DNA of 64,000 nucleotides from Ascidia mentula (Eukaryota > Chordata > Ascidiacea > Phlebobranchia > Ascidiidae): NCBI GenBank assembly GCA_947561715.1, contig OX387202.1, forward strand, positions 7,019,001 through 7,083,000, read 5' to 3'. The notes beneath the pieces are model-generated. The model did not search any database. It was not told the origin of the DNA and was given only the letters and a program-made list of their open reading frames with translations. Below are positions 11,757-23,920 of this stretch, in pieces (within the stretch, counting starts at the first letter, position 1; each line of letters opens with the position of its first letter). A program made the translations under genes and the position numbers.

Positions 11757-13119
11757 CGTTAAAGGTTAGCTGCCATAAATCAGAATTTTTACAAAAGATC
11801 CAAGTTATCAAAGGCTGACAAGTCAAAAAAGGAATAAACTTATCACAGAATTATACTACTATTGTATGTTGCCACTTTTTAGCTTTTAAGGCAGGAGATA
11901 AATTGAATAGCTCAGCACTAAATTCACTAATGAATGAAAATGGCGACAGTTTACAAATGTACCACAAAATTCATGAAGAAAAAAGGAAACAAACCCGCAT
12001 CGACTTGTACAGCGCCTTAGAATCGTAATTCAATTTGACACATAACTCTACTTTCCAAAAGTGCTTCTGCAGGGTGTCTCTGTCAAAAGCAAGCTCTAAT
12101 GGTTTAAACAGAATGCTCTCTCATGTTACACAAATAATTCTGTTTCTGGGAAAGCCAATACAAATGTGTTTACGTGCGATTTGTCTTTTGAACATATTTT
12201 AAAGGTTATATTATATGTATACTGACGTCACAAATAAATAAACGGCGAAATACCGCAAATTACACACCGTAAAATTACCTACAAGTTTATTTCTCTATTA
12301 TTTCAATTAGTAATAATGGACGCAATATGTTTATTAAACAAAAATGCATTACAGGAATTCCAAATAAGATATCTGGCAGCGAGACTAAAGATGACCTAAT
12401 TTCACAAAGGGCAATGGCCATGGCTTTTGTGCCAACTTCATAAAATAAAGATTGCAAATATTTTTGTGTCCAATGGACGAGAGCTGTCAGTTATCTGTGG
12501 CAAGCTAAAGTAAATAACAATATTTAAATGGAAGTTACAGCTGCCTGCTGGTACCTAGCCAATGAATGAAAAACGTACGTTATATTAAATACGATACTCA
12601 AAAAATTTGGGTTTCGACTATTTTGCTCAGTCGTTTCTTTTTATCATAGACGTATTACTAGTTTATGATTTAGATCAGTGAGTTTAAGGCAGTGCTTTTC
12701 AACCTGTGGGACCATCCGCACTGGTGCGGATATGAAAATTTGTAGTGCGTATGGCAAACATGGTGCGGATGAGTGCGGATGACAATCGCCTGATAAGTAG
12801 GCTTTTTAGTCTAAGAATTTTTCATATTTGGTTACGTACAAATCGTCGGTAGGCTTCCAATCGTTTAAATTTCGAAACTGTTGTTTTCTTGAGTCACAAA
12901 CAGTTGAAATGTATTTGTAGAAAACGGTGCGCAGGTTTTATAGCCAAAGCAAACAGGCAAATAACGCCAGGAACGCAATTAACTCTTACCGAGGCGCGCA
13001 GTAATTCCACAGGCGCAAGTCACATTGCAACACATGTTGATTACATGGTGAATCTAAAACGCCCTTTGTTAGGTCAACTGTAGGACACAAAACGATATAA
13101 TTACACAACAGAAACGCTC
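11757..13119. other. Intergenic region with one hAT-like end
   Basis: No gene is seen. At 12691-12780 the sequence starts cagtgcttttcaacctgtgg and goes on with repeated gtgcggat blocks, like one end of an hAT element; no matching right end was found. The rest is AT-rich spacer upstream of the collagen-like gene (transcribed leftwards) and next to the Gypsy remnant. Confidence 0.5.
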
Positions 13120-14880
13120 AAGATAGGGCAATTTATCATGCCGCCTGGAGGTTAGTATTAGTTACATCCCATTTGCATGTGACCCACTCGACCCCATTCT
13201 GCATGTGAGAGTAAACAGACGCAATAGCGCTGTCACTTGAGTGACAGTCCAAAGTGAATTTCCCATCCTCGAGAAAACAGGTGCAGTCATGACTTTTAGA
13301 TTCTGCTGGTGAATGCCAGTCTACTGGAAATTACCATTTTTCTTCTTTGACAACTTGCAAAAAGGACCAGCGATTTGTGCAAGGTTTTGAATGAAACGAC
13401 GATAATACGTAACTAAGCCAAGAAAACTTTTATTATCCCAAACAGATCGGGGAACAACCTTACGTAATACAGAGCTCACATTTTAGGGTTGAGACAAACA
13501 CTACGATCGCTAACCAAATAACCAAGAAACGGTACTTTATCACGATACAGTCGACACTCAGATGGTTTCAGTTTTAGCACAGAACGCTTAAAACTTTACC
13601 CAAATTGACATTGTGGACTTTTATTACAGCAGCACAACACAAAATATCGTCAATTGAGCACAGGTAAATATTATTACGGGTCTTTAAAACAACATTTTTT
13701 AAACGTTGAAAGGTGACACATGCTAAAGTCAATAAGCCAAACGATTAACGCTTAAACTCGTACAAACCATTGTGAGTATCGAAGGCGGTTTTGTTTTTAT
13801 CCTCTCCGCTCAAGAGCACCAAGGCGTGTAAGGTGTCATCAATACGTGAGGAAATCGACCCTGTGTTTGTCCACACAAAGACAAAACGAAAAAAAAAGTT
13901 TTTGTACCAAAACGTCAGGAGAGCTCCATCAAGAAACAATGCGGGATTTATTTTTCGGTGCATTAAAGGTGTGCGTTTTGGAAGCTGTTTGATAGAGGTG
14001 CCTGTGGTTTCACTCTTGTGTTCTTATAGGCGACATCATCGTAATGGTTGGAAAATACTTCACGGTTATACCAGATGAGTTGTGGCAAGTTTCTTTAATT
14101 GACCTTCGATATCTTCAAAATGGAAATGCTTCAACAAGGTCGCAAAATCCAAACCGTTTCTACATATTTCCGAGCAGTGCGCCATAGTCTCCGTCGTTCA
14201 CTGCATCCACATCACCCACCACCACTGCTCACAACCATCCAAAACCCGTCACAGGGTGCAACACATTAACAATCGTCCCTCTCCTTAAAATACACCGATG
14301 AGTCAGAAGTATTGAGCGCAGATGACAACAACTCAGTTTTTAGAAAGACTCAAACATACCCACCATTTGGCTACTTGCACGTTGACTCCAAGATCAGTGT
14401 CCACCTGGTCATAGAAACCCTTAGAAATAACGAAATTTTGACTAGCAAACACGCGTGGACATGAGAGTAATGTAGTTGTGTAAAGTGAAAAGGAAACAAA
14501 GGCACCAATGGACCGGTTGTGATGTAAAACTGAGACATGTTCGGTATTCCTCCAAGTTTAAAGGACGGCGATACAGCGCTGTTAGTTGGAAGCAAGGTTT
14601 TCCCATCCGCCTGAAACAAAGCGATTTAAAGAAATATTCTGCAACCTGAATCCTTGTCGATTGCTGTAACCAATTACACTTGCTGGTGATCCGGTATCCA
14701 CAGTGAACACGACAGACCGAGATTCGACGGTGGCGATAACGTGCGCTATACCGAGCATGCGCCACAGGAATGCTAACATGCACATTGCAGCACCGCTGTT
14801 CAATTCCCCACAAAAAAGCATGATTTTAAACAGCCTGTGAAATAATTGGTCACGCTCTTGTGTTTGGGTAAAGCTCATTT
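13120..14880 (-). pseudogene. Decayed Ty3/Gypsy-like retrotransposon pol (protease and RT)
   Basis: Read on the minus strand, the part near 14680-14740 encodes FTVDTGSPASVIG, the active-site signature of a retroviral-type aspartic protease. Further on, about 13745-13963 encodes KTAFDTHNGLYEF, matching the RT strand of Gypsy elements before the MPFGL motif. Later frames show a SIDDIL box (YLDDIL-like), a KLKPSECRLY-like piece and a lone FLGYLVSD-like piece. Frames change repeatedly and there are many stops, so it is dead. No long terminal repeats or primer-binding site could be found. Classification rests on the motifs and their order (PR before RT). Confidence 0.75.
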
Positions 14881-15063
14881 TCCTAATTCTTAAAATTACT
14901 TTCTGGCTGCCGTCAAACTGTGGTGATTAATTCACCCATTTGGAAAATATTTCAAGATTTTGTCTCAACCTCCAGGCATGAAAACAAGCTGAACGGCGCG
15001 ATTCGATAGGTTGTTATGTGGATTTGAATAGATTGTCACCCTACCGTTTCGTAACGTCCCCGC

Positions 15064-15333
15064 ACGAAACCTTGGTTTCGTCTCAATCACCTTTTTATCC
15101 AAATCAACGATCCATATTGTATTGCAGCGAAACTTTGGTTTCGTCTCAACCACCTTTTTATCCAAATCAACGATCCATATTGTATTGCAGCGAAACTTTG
15201 GTTTCGTCTCAACCACCTTTTTATCCAAATCAACGATCCATATTGTATTGCAGCGAAACTTTGGTTTTCTCTCAACCACCTTTTCATCCACACCAACGAT
15301 CCATATCGTATTGCAGCGAAACCAAGGTTTCGA
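15064..15333. repeat. 63-bp tandem repeat bounded by inverted palindromes
   Basis: About four copies of a 63-bp unit (ttgcagcgaaactttggttt starts at 15122, 15185, 15248 and 15311). The array begins with gaaaccttggtttc and ends with gaaaccaaggtttc, reverse complements of each other. Because 63 is divisible by 3, several frames on both strands stay open, which is a by-product of the repeat and not evidence of a gene. Confidence 0.9.
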
Positions 15334-15586
15334 CCTATTGTGATTTGAACAGTTTGTGCCAACGTGGCATTACCTGACGCCAAAATACCCTTTTTTCTGT
15401 ACTATTCAGCTTATATTTAAAATGCGCACACAGAATGATCTATAAAATAGATTTGCCCATCGTCAATTTTGCAGCCCAATAAGACTGTTTTAGTTGGTGA
15501 CACAAGAAAAACTATACTGCTTAGTAAAAAGTGTTTTACATATTTTAGTTTATTTTCACATCTCATAGTTACAGAAAATCTACAAC

Positions 15587-17938
15587 ATGTGGAAGATAAC
15601 GATGCAGTTTTTCGGTGTAAATTGTGCGACTTGTGTGGATGATTCCCAGGTCGCAAATGAAGAGGGTGTTGGTTACTATTCTTGGAAATTGGCAGATCCT
15701 GAAAGTTTCGTTGATGCCTTAACTAGCTATCTACAGTTGGGAGAGTTCATGTTGTCTTTTTGTAAACGAGAAGGTTGTTTCGAGGTTACAGCAGTGTTGA
15801 ACGATTTGAGGAAAAAACAGGTCATAGTGGACGCCTTGGACGGTTTTATACTTGATCTTGTAAACGACCACTTGGAGAAATATGCGAAGGAGCATAAATC
15901 CGAAAAGGTGTCCAGGTTTGACAAAGTTTTGATAGACAGGTTTGAAAGCTTGACAAAATGTGACAGCTTAATGGAAAACATGAGGTTTTCTGCTAAAGAA
16001 ACACGAAAGACGATTTTGAAACATGGAGTCCCCCAGGTTGGTATAAATTATGTAAATACATATTTTTTACGATTTGCCACCTTTTTCATTTCTACATTGT
16101 TTCTTATGTTTTGTTGAAGGGTTCAACACCATCTACATACGGATATTCCTCAGGTATGCTTTTGGGCAATTTTTATACTCTAGCAGTTGTACATATATAT
16201 ATATATAGGAACAGGTTTTCGTCGGGTGTAAATAATTTCGATTGTTTCTCGTTGTAGAAAGTTCTCATCAACTTTCAAGTGATCAATCGGAGGATGGTGG
16301 CACAGTGGAAGCAGGCAAGGTGGGAAATTTGTTTTTATTCACAGCTTGGTAATTGACAATACGCCGACAATTTTCCCAGCAAACATTGTCATGTTTCCAT
16401 GTTGGTAAAAATAAATCGTTTATGTTCCCTATAGGTCACTGGATATGGAGTCGTTGATGCGAATGCAGTCCCAATGTACAGTGGAGAATCTACGAGTATC
16501 GGCGAAGGTGAAGCTATAGAAGCCGACAAAATAGTTTTTGTTTTTAGGCACTTGCAATTTTGTTAGTACAAGTTGTCCACAATATCGTTTGCTTTATCTA
16601 ATTTGCGGGTGATTCCATTCTAAAATCTTTGTACGTATTAAATAAGTATAGTGTAATTTATACACATAAATATATGTTTATTTGCGGCCACCACATGCTA
16701 TGACTTTAAAACAAAACTAATGGCATCGCATTACTAGCACAAATTTCATTCTTTTACGAATATAACTATAATTTTGTTTATGCCATGCATCATAACTTTT
16801 TATCATGCATTTTAAGATACAATCCCACTGTTACCTCGTTTTCTCAAAATGGAAGCTTATGTATATAAATAACCATATTTCAAATAAATATTTCAATGAG
16901 GTTCTCGTCGCATATTTCATTAGGACGTGCCTTAAAGTAAAAACTAAACCAGTTGTAATTACATTTTGACCAAGTTATGCAATGCAAGCTAATTTTCTTA
17001 CCTTGTGGCTTTTTGACAGATGGTCACGCTGATGAAAGGCAGACGCCTGTCTTAGACCTCAAAGACTTGCTAAATATTCGCGGTAAGTTCGTAATCGATC
17101 TTTCTTATGCTTTTTTTACCTTACTCTATAACGCGCAAATCTTGACGCAGATGCCGAGAACAAGGATCAATTCGAGGACGACTACGAAAGGCTGAAACGC
17201 AGGTGTGGAAATCCCAATATGGCCGCCTTGCCCTACCAAGTTCAACTCTACGTCGCCGCAGTGCGCGCAAATCAATTTGATGAAGCAGTGGAAATCAGGA
17301 ATGGTGTTTGTACCATTATTCAGAAGCTGGGGTACAACATAACGCACGTGTTGGTTGCCGCTCAAAACCATGTCACAGAGGGCCTTGAACAGAAACTTCA
17401 AGCGTTTCTGCTTTACCAGGTAGCGGCACGCATGTGTGAAACCCCACCCTTAGGAGAGAATGAAGCCCGCAGTATTGAGAAATGTGTGTGGAATATAAGA
17501 GAACTGTTTCCAAAAAGCTTTACACCCCCAGCGGGAAATCGTTTTATTTCAAGACTAGTTCTACCTTGGATGGAAGGAAAAGCAAACGAAATTATTTGTA
17601 TGGACGATGTGGATGAGAAAGTTGTGGCAGAACAAGCAGCACTGTCGTACAGTGCCATTCATTGGGTTGCTTTAAACTTCAGTGATAGAAGTGTGCGAGA
17701 TCGTATAGTTGGCAAGGGAGTGGAGATATTACGACAGGCTTATGGCGAAAACGCAAAGAGTCTGAACGTCTTCACCTATTGCTTGATAAATGATGCCCAT
17801 ACTCACAGACCCAACAAAAAGGAGACTGAAGCCCGTCAATGCATCAAGGAAGCACTAGAAAGCATGAAGTTTGCAAGGTTCAACGAAGACGAAGAAATTC
17901 GTCTTAAAATCAGATGCAACAACTTTCTTCATAACTAA
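15587..17938 (+). CDS. Unrecognised six-exon gene, 489-residue protein
   Basis: Exons with consistent GT/AG phases: 15587-16036, 16120-16153, 16258-16319, 16435-16507, 17020-17082 and 17151-17938 (TAA), 1470 nt in all. The first ATG is used; a second in-frame ATG five codons later (MQFFGVN) is possible. Residues 1-150 are compact and helix-rich (VDALTSYLQLGEFMLSF, VSRFDKVLIDRFESL). Four small exons encode a Ser/Gly/acidic linker. The last exon encodes about 260 residues with alternating helices (YVAAVRANQFDEAVEI, QKLQAFLLYQVAARMC) that might be TPR-like. No signal peptide or membrane segment is seen. I do not recognise the family. A signalling adaptor with an N-terminal helical domain is a guess only. 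Confidence 0.75.
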
Positions 17939-18802
17939 CTTGCTGTTGGACTTTTGTGTTTGCTAAAATGACCTGCGTAATATGATAGTTAGATGTGTAG
18001 ATTTTGTCATTCTGCTTTTTGTGCTGTGTACTTATACTAAAATCTTGCATTGATGGATGGCACAGTGGAATTGTAACGTGATATAACAAGCAAAAAAGGC
18101 CTAATGTGGTATAATGACATGTTACTGCGTTGTTGTGATTCAAATTATTGTTAATATGGGCAATTTAAAGCCTTCGTTAGCGTACTTTTCAAAATAACGA
18201 TGTTATAACCAGTGAAAAAAAACCACCATTACAAACATAAACCATTTTCTTCAAAACATGCTGTGTAAATTGCAATTACGCTTTTAACGCCGCTTGAATG
18301 CTTTGGTACAGTATTTTTATTCGGCTCTGCACCTTATTAGCCCCTGTATATGCTTAAGCTTTGCCTGCCTTTGTGTCCAAACTTCGGACCAGGGTAAGAA
18401 ATAAATGTACATAAATATAACGCAAGAGAAACTAGCAATAATAATGACTGCAGTAAAAATGTTACAACGAGGTATTGCAAATGTCCGCCATGCAGTTGAA
18501 AAGGCAAGTTCGGGTTAAAGAAGATTAATCATATTCCAAAGAGTACCTTGCAGATTGGTGCCCAAATGGAATGCAAGCTTAAAATAATTTTTCAAAATGC
18601 TATTAGTGTTTATTGCATTCAACACTTTCACAGTAATTTGTATCAGCTCGTTATTAATTTAAACACTGTTACTTAATAAACCTTACTATTGTTCCGTCAT
18701 CAACAATGAATGATGAACAACACAAAGTTTGGTGCTTACATGCAATACCGGTGAAAGTGCCTTTGCGCATAAAGGTTTTCTAAAATAAACTTATATCATG
18801 TG
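17939..18802. other. Intergenic spacer
   Basis: AT-rich with no convincing coding, RNA or repeat feature. An aataaa at about 18400 could be a polyadenylation signal for the upstream gene, but it is far from the stop codon at 17938. Confidence 0.45.
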
Positions 18803-20582
18803 ATGACGGGAGATCGAAAACGAATTCATGTCGTTTCTTCCATAATTTTGTCCTTGCTTGGAACTGTAGCGGCATTTGAAGCTTGGCATTTTAACAGCTG
18901 GGCAAAATGGAAAAAGATATCAGGTTCAGTTTCTGCAGGTTACCCTACTTCGACTACTAAATTCATTATGAAACTATATCTTTGTTTTAGGGCATAAATA
19001 TATTGTTTTTCCTGGCATTTGAGTTGTTTTAAAGTGTTTTATGAGTCTTAATAGCAAGTAACATTAAAACTGTGTAGTAGTTTTAAGTTTTCAGCGGCTT
19101 TAATGTTCAGGTGTTCTAAGCTTATGTTGCTTTATTTGTGGTGACGATTTACAACCACATGTTGTGTCTGAACTACTCCATACAACATCCTTTGTAAACA
19201 AAAATGAAATGCAGTATTGATACGTTACTGCACCATTTTTTAAGCAAAACCTATTATTTTCGTCATAATATTTTCTTATTGTAGCTCTTGGAAGCTGTTT
19301 GCCCCTGCCGCCACCTCTTGGCTGTGCTAACGACGAATACTTACGTGATGTTTTGACTGGATCAGAAACTGATTTCTCCAGTTTATCGGCACTTGCCTCT
19401 TTGCTGTCGTTTCTAACCATGTTTTCACTGTGCACTGTTGTTGTTGAAGTAAACGACTTTAACCAAACCATTAAAAATTTGACAGAAAAAAGTAACCTGG
19501 TTTTACTTGCCACTTGTACGGGTAAGTTTGTTGTCAATGATTAAGCCAAACAATGTTTTGTAATATCTGAAATTTTGCACTGCTGTCTTTTTGCAGGGGT
19601 ACTTAATCTTTTGTGTTGCGTAATTGCTTCTTTCCGAATTCATGTGGTTGGAACCTTACATGCACATCAGGGAATTTTCACGGCTGTTGGACTTGTTCCT
19701 GTCTACTCTTCTTCGTATTACCTTGCTGCGATGGCAGCGGTGTCCTCCCTTATTATTGGTATTGTGATTTCAAAAACAAACTTCGAATATGACGAAAACA
19801 AAAGAAAAGTTTCGAAAACTGTTAAGCAGGTACGTATATATTGGGGTCAACTTTAAATGATTTGGACTAGTTTCAAAAGTTTAACACAGCTGTGAAACAT
19901 ACTAGGCTACCAAACAAACATGTTATGTTTTCATTACATAACGTGCATGCTATATAAATCCGTAACAATGCTGACCAATGATTTTGTACGGAACTAAACA
20001 TTAATTTATGGATGGCCATCGGTGTCATAATTCGTCATATTGTACGCCTACCTTAGATAATGTGCGTGTGCCTTATTAAGGTGAATACATGCGTGACATT
20101 TGCAAAAGTGAACGCAGAAAACAAGAGCAAATATATCGACTCACATTAGCTGATGACAGTACAAGTAATTTGCCCTAAGACTATGACACGATCGGCCAAC
20201 TTACATGCGCGTACGTTAATAAGTTGCATGTTCCTTAATTAGGTACGCGTACACGAGTTTGACTTATGACACGGTTGGCCATGAAATGTATTCTATTAAC
20301 GTGCATGTACACTAGTAGCGAACGTGCTGCTCATTAACGCGCGCATACCTTATTATTCCACATGATGTCGTTCTTATTCGGATTTTGACACTGTTGGCCA
20401 GGCTTTAGATAATGTACACGTTCGTTAATAAGGCAAACGCATGTTATCTAAGGTACGCGTACAATATGATGAATTATTACACCGATGGCCAACCATATTA
20501 ATTTAACGTTGGATTTTTATTATAGGCTGGGACTACGTGGTTAACGAATACAACAAAAAGAATGTTTTCTAAATATATTTAA
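18803..20582 (+). CDS. Four-pass membrane protein, claudin/PMP22-like
   Basis: Four exons in phase give 220 residues: 18803-18938, 19285-19521, 19597-19829 and 20526-20582 (TAA). Membrane segments: about 10-26 (VVSSIILSLLGTVAAF), about 75-97 (LASLLSFLTMFSLCTVVV), about 118-137 (LVLLATCTGVLNLLCCVIAS) and about 168-188 (AAMAAVSSLIIGIVIS). The first extracellular loop has W-W and then C-x8-C (CLPLPPPLGC), resembling the W-C-C signature of claudins. The length is also typical of claudins (around 210-230). It probably acts in cell junctions or membrane organisation. Intron 3 carries a 487-bp MITE. The last exon is short and assigned only by splice sites and phase, so the C-terminus is the least certain part. 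Confidence 0.72.
20009..20495. mobile_element. Intronic MITE with about 65-bp terminal inverted repeats
   Basis: Left end tggatggccatcggtgtcat, right end the inverse of tggttggccatcggtgtaat; the inverted match runs about 65 bp inward. A 9-bp direct repeat, attaattta, flanks it at 20000-20008 and 20497-20505 (one extra base on the right). The interior is full of short gtacgcgtac/ttaataag blocks in both directions. It lies in intron 3 of the claudin-like gene. No coding capacity. The superfamily is uncertain; an 8-9-bp duplication would fit hAT or MULE. Confidence 0.88.
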
Positions 20583-20612
20583 CCTCAATTAACTGTTTGT
20601 TCGTAACAGCAC

Positions 20613-21582
20613 ATGGCTCGGAACCTGATGTACCCAGACGACCAACGTAACACAAAGATGGTGACATTTTCAAGCATGGAGCAAAATATGGAAGAGGCCG
20701 CTGCTGAAATATGCGTCAAGGCTTTGATGAAATATACTCTGGAAGAAGACATTGCTGAACACATTAAACTAGTAAGATACTGATTTGAACAGAATTTTCG
20801 GTTAGTGAGGCCTGCAGCAAGGTTTGCGTATTGTACGTACATTATTTACATTGACATCATTTTGGTTTAGAACAGTGATTCCCAACCTTGTACCAATAAT
20901 TTCAACGCATACCACCTGGAGTGTTACAAAGTAGCCTAGGAGATGAAGTAACGAATATTTTGAGATCACTTTTAATTTTAATTTATTTACATTCGAACTA
21001 TATCCGCAAATTACGGAAAGTTGCTCGCGTACCGCCGGTTGGGAAACACTGCTTTAAAGAATACTGTATAGTAATTAATAATTATAGCGTTGAATGTAAA
21101 GAATGTATATACCAATTGATTTATACTAGTTTGTTCTTTTATAATTAGGTATAGGCGTAAATGCGTGATCTTAAATTGCTATAAACATGAATCGCAGTAG
21201 TGCTGCCGGTTCTATTTTGGATCGCACACTGCCGTTTAAAACGTTGCAGTTTTTGCGCCATTGTGTTTGTTAAAACATTCATAAAAAACACATTTTATGC
21301 TCCTCTATACGAAACAAAGCAAATGTTTTTGTAACGACGCATTGAAAACTTGTTCTCACGTTTGCAGTAACCCATATTTTTTGTCCGAAGACTTTTGATG
21401 ATCGCTTTGGACCGACGTGGCACTGTGCGGTTGGTGCAAATTTTGGCAGTGCCGTACACCACATCGCCAGCGAGTACATCGAAGTATCCATGCCAAACTT
21501 ATCAGTCCTGCTGTTCCGATGTATCAGACCAAACACCACACCAGATCAAATTCCTTTGTCGTATGTCGGAGATTTAACGTGA
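20613..21582 (+). CDS. LC8-type dynein light chain, divergent
   Basis: Two exons (20613-20771 and 21391-21582, phase 0) give 116 residues. The first encodes MEEAAAEICVKALMKY and LEEDIAEHIK, matching the N-terminal helices of LC8. The second encodes TFDDRFGPTWHCAVGANFGS, aligned without gaps to the FDKKYNPTWHCIVGRNFGS region of animal LC8, and then the last strand SVLLF. LC8 dimers act in cytoplasmic and axonemal dynein and as hubs binding short linear motifs. This protein is longer than the usual 89 residues: about 20 extra at the N-terminus and a 20-residue C-terminal tail after LLF. It is therefore a divergent paralogue, perhaps axonemal. Its single intron lies at the conserved HIK/K-EFD position and holds an hAT MITE. 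Confidence 0.85.
20873..21051 (+). mobile_element. hAT-type MITE, copy 3 (short)
   Basis: A 179-bp relative of the elements at 3777 and 7322, from cagtgattcccaacc to ggttgggaaacactg. Its flanks gtttagaa and ctttaaag are a weak, mutated 8-bp duplication. It lies in the intron of the dynein light chain gene. Confidence 0.85.
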
Positions 21583-22019
21583 TTATATTTTTATGCAATT
21601 CAACCGTTGCGCCAAATATATCTCGATTTTTATTATTTTTGACATTTTAAAAAAATATTTGGGAGAATTAATGAAGAAATGAATAATGCGGGGGTATACG
21701 GTATAAGCAGTTTTTTGTTTATATGAACGACATCCGTTTAATCGCATATTCTGATTCATTTCATACGTATATTAAATACCAAACCGTATCCTATAAAAAT
21801 CTGTTAAGATTATCGCAGAATTCGTTTAAATACTGACGACAATATAAACAAATTATTCTATCAATCAAAGTATTAACTTCACACGTGCAGTGAAAACCTT
21901 GCGTTAAACTTCGAACACAAAATCTAACCATGTTCAGTGAACCCCCCAAATCCCTTGCAGAACACGTATTAGAAGCGTTTCTAATTAACATGTTTACTCC
22001 GAAGGTTTTTGTTCTAAAC

Positions 22020-22110
22020 CAGTGATTCTCAACCTTTTTGCACATGTGGACTGGTTTAATTTCAAACAACGTTTGCGCGCGGTGATGTGCAAAATCCAAA
22101 CTAAAGTGTA
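22020..22110 (+). mobile_element. hAT-like 5' end fragment
   Basis: It begins cagtgattctcaaccttttt, a typical hAT terminus, followed by gcacatgtggactggttt. No matching inverted right end was found down to 22760. The rest of 21583-22762 holds no gene that I can support. Confidence 0.5.
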
Positions 22111-22762
22111 ATGAACGGAAAATGTGAATAAAAAGAATATTTAATGAGAATCAATTCATTTAATGTGGAAAGAATATATTGGGGGACCGATCTTAACTGT
22201 AGTATGAATGTGTTTTCTTCAGGCATATTTAATGCGTTACACTAATATCGCGTTATCTACGTAGCAAACAAATAACTGCAAAATATTCATCAACATCACA
22301 GTTTATCACGCCATTGACAGAACCAGGTTAGGGTTTTGTTGGTTGCCTTTTAGTAGTCGCTATTTTCAATCTAGAGCTAAGGGGCAACGATTTTATTTAA
22401 GGGTTTGGCGATGGATGCTTGTTTTATTGAAAGCAAAGTTGCCTAATCGCAAATTTTTCCAAAAGGGATTTATACCGCTGCGCTACACGCATTTTATTAA
22501 AGAACTATCTTATCTGAACCAATCTTTCCTTGCAGCGTTGTGATGCGAGCTGGTTAGAACCATGCCATTTAAATCTTTTTGGAAGATTTTATGCATAAAG
22601 TAGCTTAGCTGAAATTAAACAAAAGTGAGTAGCCCTTCTAACTAGGTTCATATTGACAACTTTTAGTCGCGTAAGTCGGACTTGAATGTTTTCCTCCATG
22701 TTTCGTAGTGTAAATTCGACCAACAGTTCAGCAAAAGAACGCGCATTGTGGACACCCTAAAT

Positions 22763-22900
22763 CAGTGTTTCCCAACCGGTTGTACGCGAGCCACTTCCCG
22801 TAATTTGCGAATATAGTTCGAATTTAAAAAATCCCAAGTGGTCTCAAAATGGACCTGACTAAACTTGGGCAACTAGGTTATATCCGTTTATTCTTTACAA
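22763..22900 (-). mobile_element. Truncated hAT-type MITE, reverse orientation
   Basis: It starts cagtgtttcccaaccggttg and continues ccgtaatttgcgaatatagt, the reverse complement of the right half of the element at 3777-4014. The other end is missing. Confidence 0.8.
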
Positions 22901-23056
22901 ATTGAATAAAAGTTAGAGTTACTTTATTTTTTTTTTAAATTACCGGCATTTTAATGAAATTCGTCTAACTTGAAAATTGGAATTATCTCGTTGTCCTAAT
23001 CATTAACACACCTGGTTCCCGTTTGCAAATTACCGCAAAACCCGCATGTTGTCAAT

Positions 23057-23793
23057 TAGGGATGTGCCAAGGCGAGCCCGAATCTATTCGCCGAATAACA
23101 GCACAGATTTCATATTCGTGCGAACCCAAATAATAAGCAAGATTCGTATGCGAATATATATTGGAGCGTAATATGGTTATGTGATACACTAACTGAGGTT
23201 TAGTGCTTTTTTGCATGATCGACAATAGAAGCATACCGCTAGGAGAGCAAGTCTGGTCGTTTTTGCTATTGGTTAATCACCATGAATGTACAAAACGTGA
23301 TGAAAAGAGCGTTTCTCTTGCAGCGAAATCCCTTTCGTCCAACATCATATCATAGTTATAGGCGCAACAAAGTAAGTCTATTCGTGGCACGGGTTTGCAA
23401 AACTAAAACACAGAAGCGCATTTGAAGACAAAACAACTTAAGTCCTGAGTTGTTTAACATTATATTTGATCAATCTGAAGGCACAATTACGTCATGTTAG
23501 GTCAAAGTATCGTTCTTCCAAAACAGTTGCGGTATAGCGGCCACTATTCGCCTGTGCGATAGTAGACTTAGTGGTTGGTTTCTTTAAGTTTGTCATACTT
23601 TGAAGAAATCAACTGTATGCAATCATTTTGTCGTATGACAGTAAAACAATCGTTCGTCAAGGAACACAGGCTACATGCGCGCGTGATCTATTGGTCACGT
23701 CTTACTTACACACGAATATATTCGGGTTCGTGCGAATAATGATTCCTATTTATTCGGGTTCGCACGAACCTTTGTCCATCTGGCACATCCCTA
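23057..23793. mobile_element. 737-bp hAT-type non-autonomous element
   Basis: Ends are tagggatgtgcca and its inverse tggcacatcccta. The flanking 8-bp duplication ttgtcaat is perfect (23049-23056 and 23794-23801). Subterminal regions on both sides carry repeated attcgggttcg/cgtgcgaa blocks. No transposase can be read inside. Confidence 0.93.
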
Positions 23794-23920
23794 TTGTCAA
23801 TGTCAAAACATAATATCAAAACTGCTTTATTCAACGGTTACAAATAACTTTAACCTCCTGCAACACAATTCTACCGTAATATGTCGATTTGCACAGTTTT
23901 ATTGCTAAAAAACGTAAAAC

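Noticed and set aside
15018..15383. Overlapping open frames on both strands
   Set aside because: They arise from the 63-bp tandem repeat, whose period keeps several frames open; no motif is present.
16190..16208. Short TA microsatellite in an intron
   Set aside because: Only about nine dinucleotides; ordinary for AT-rich introns.
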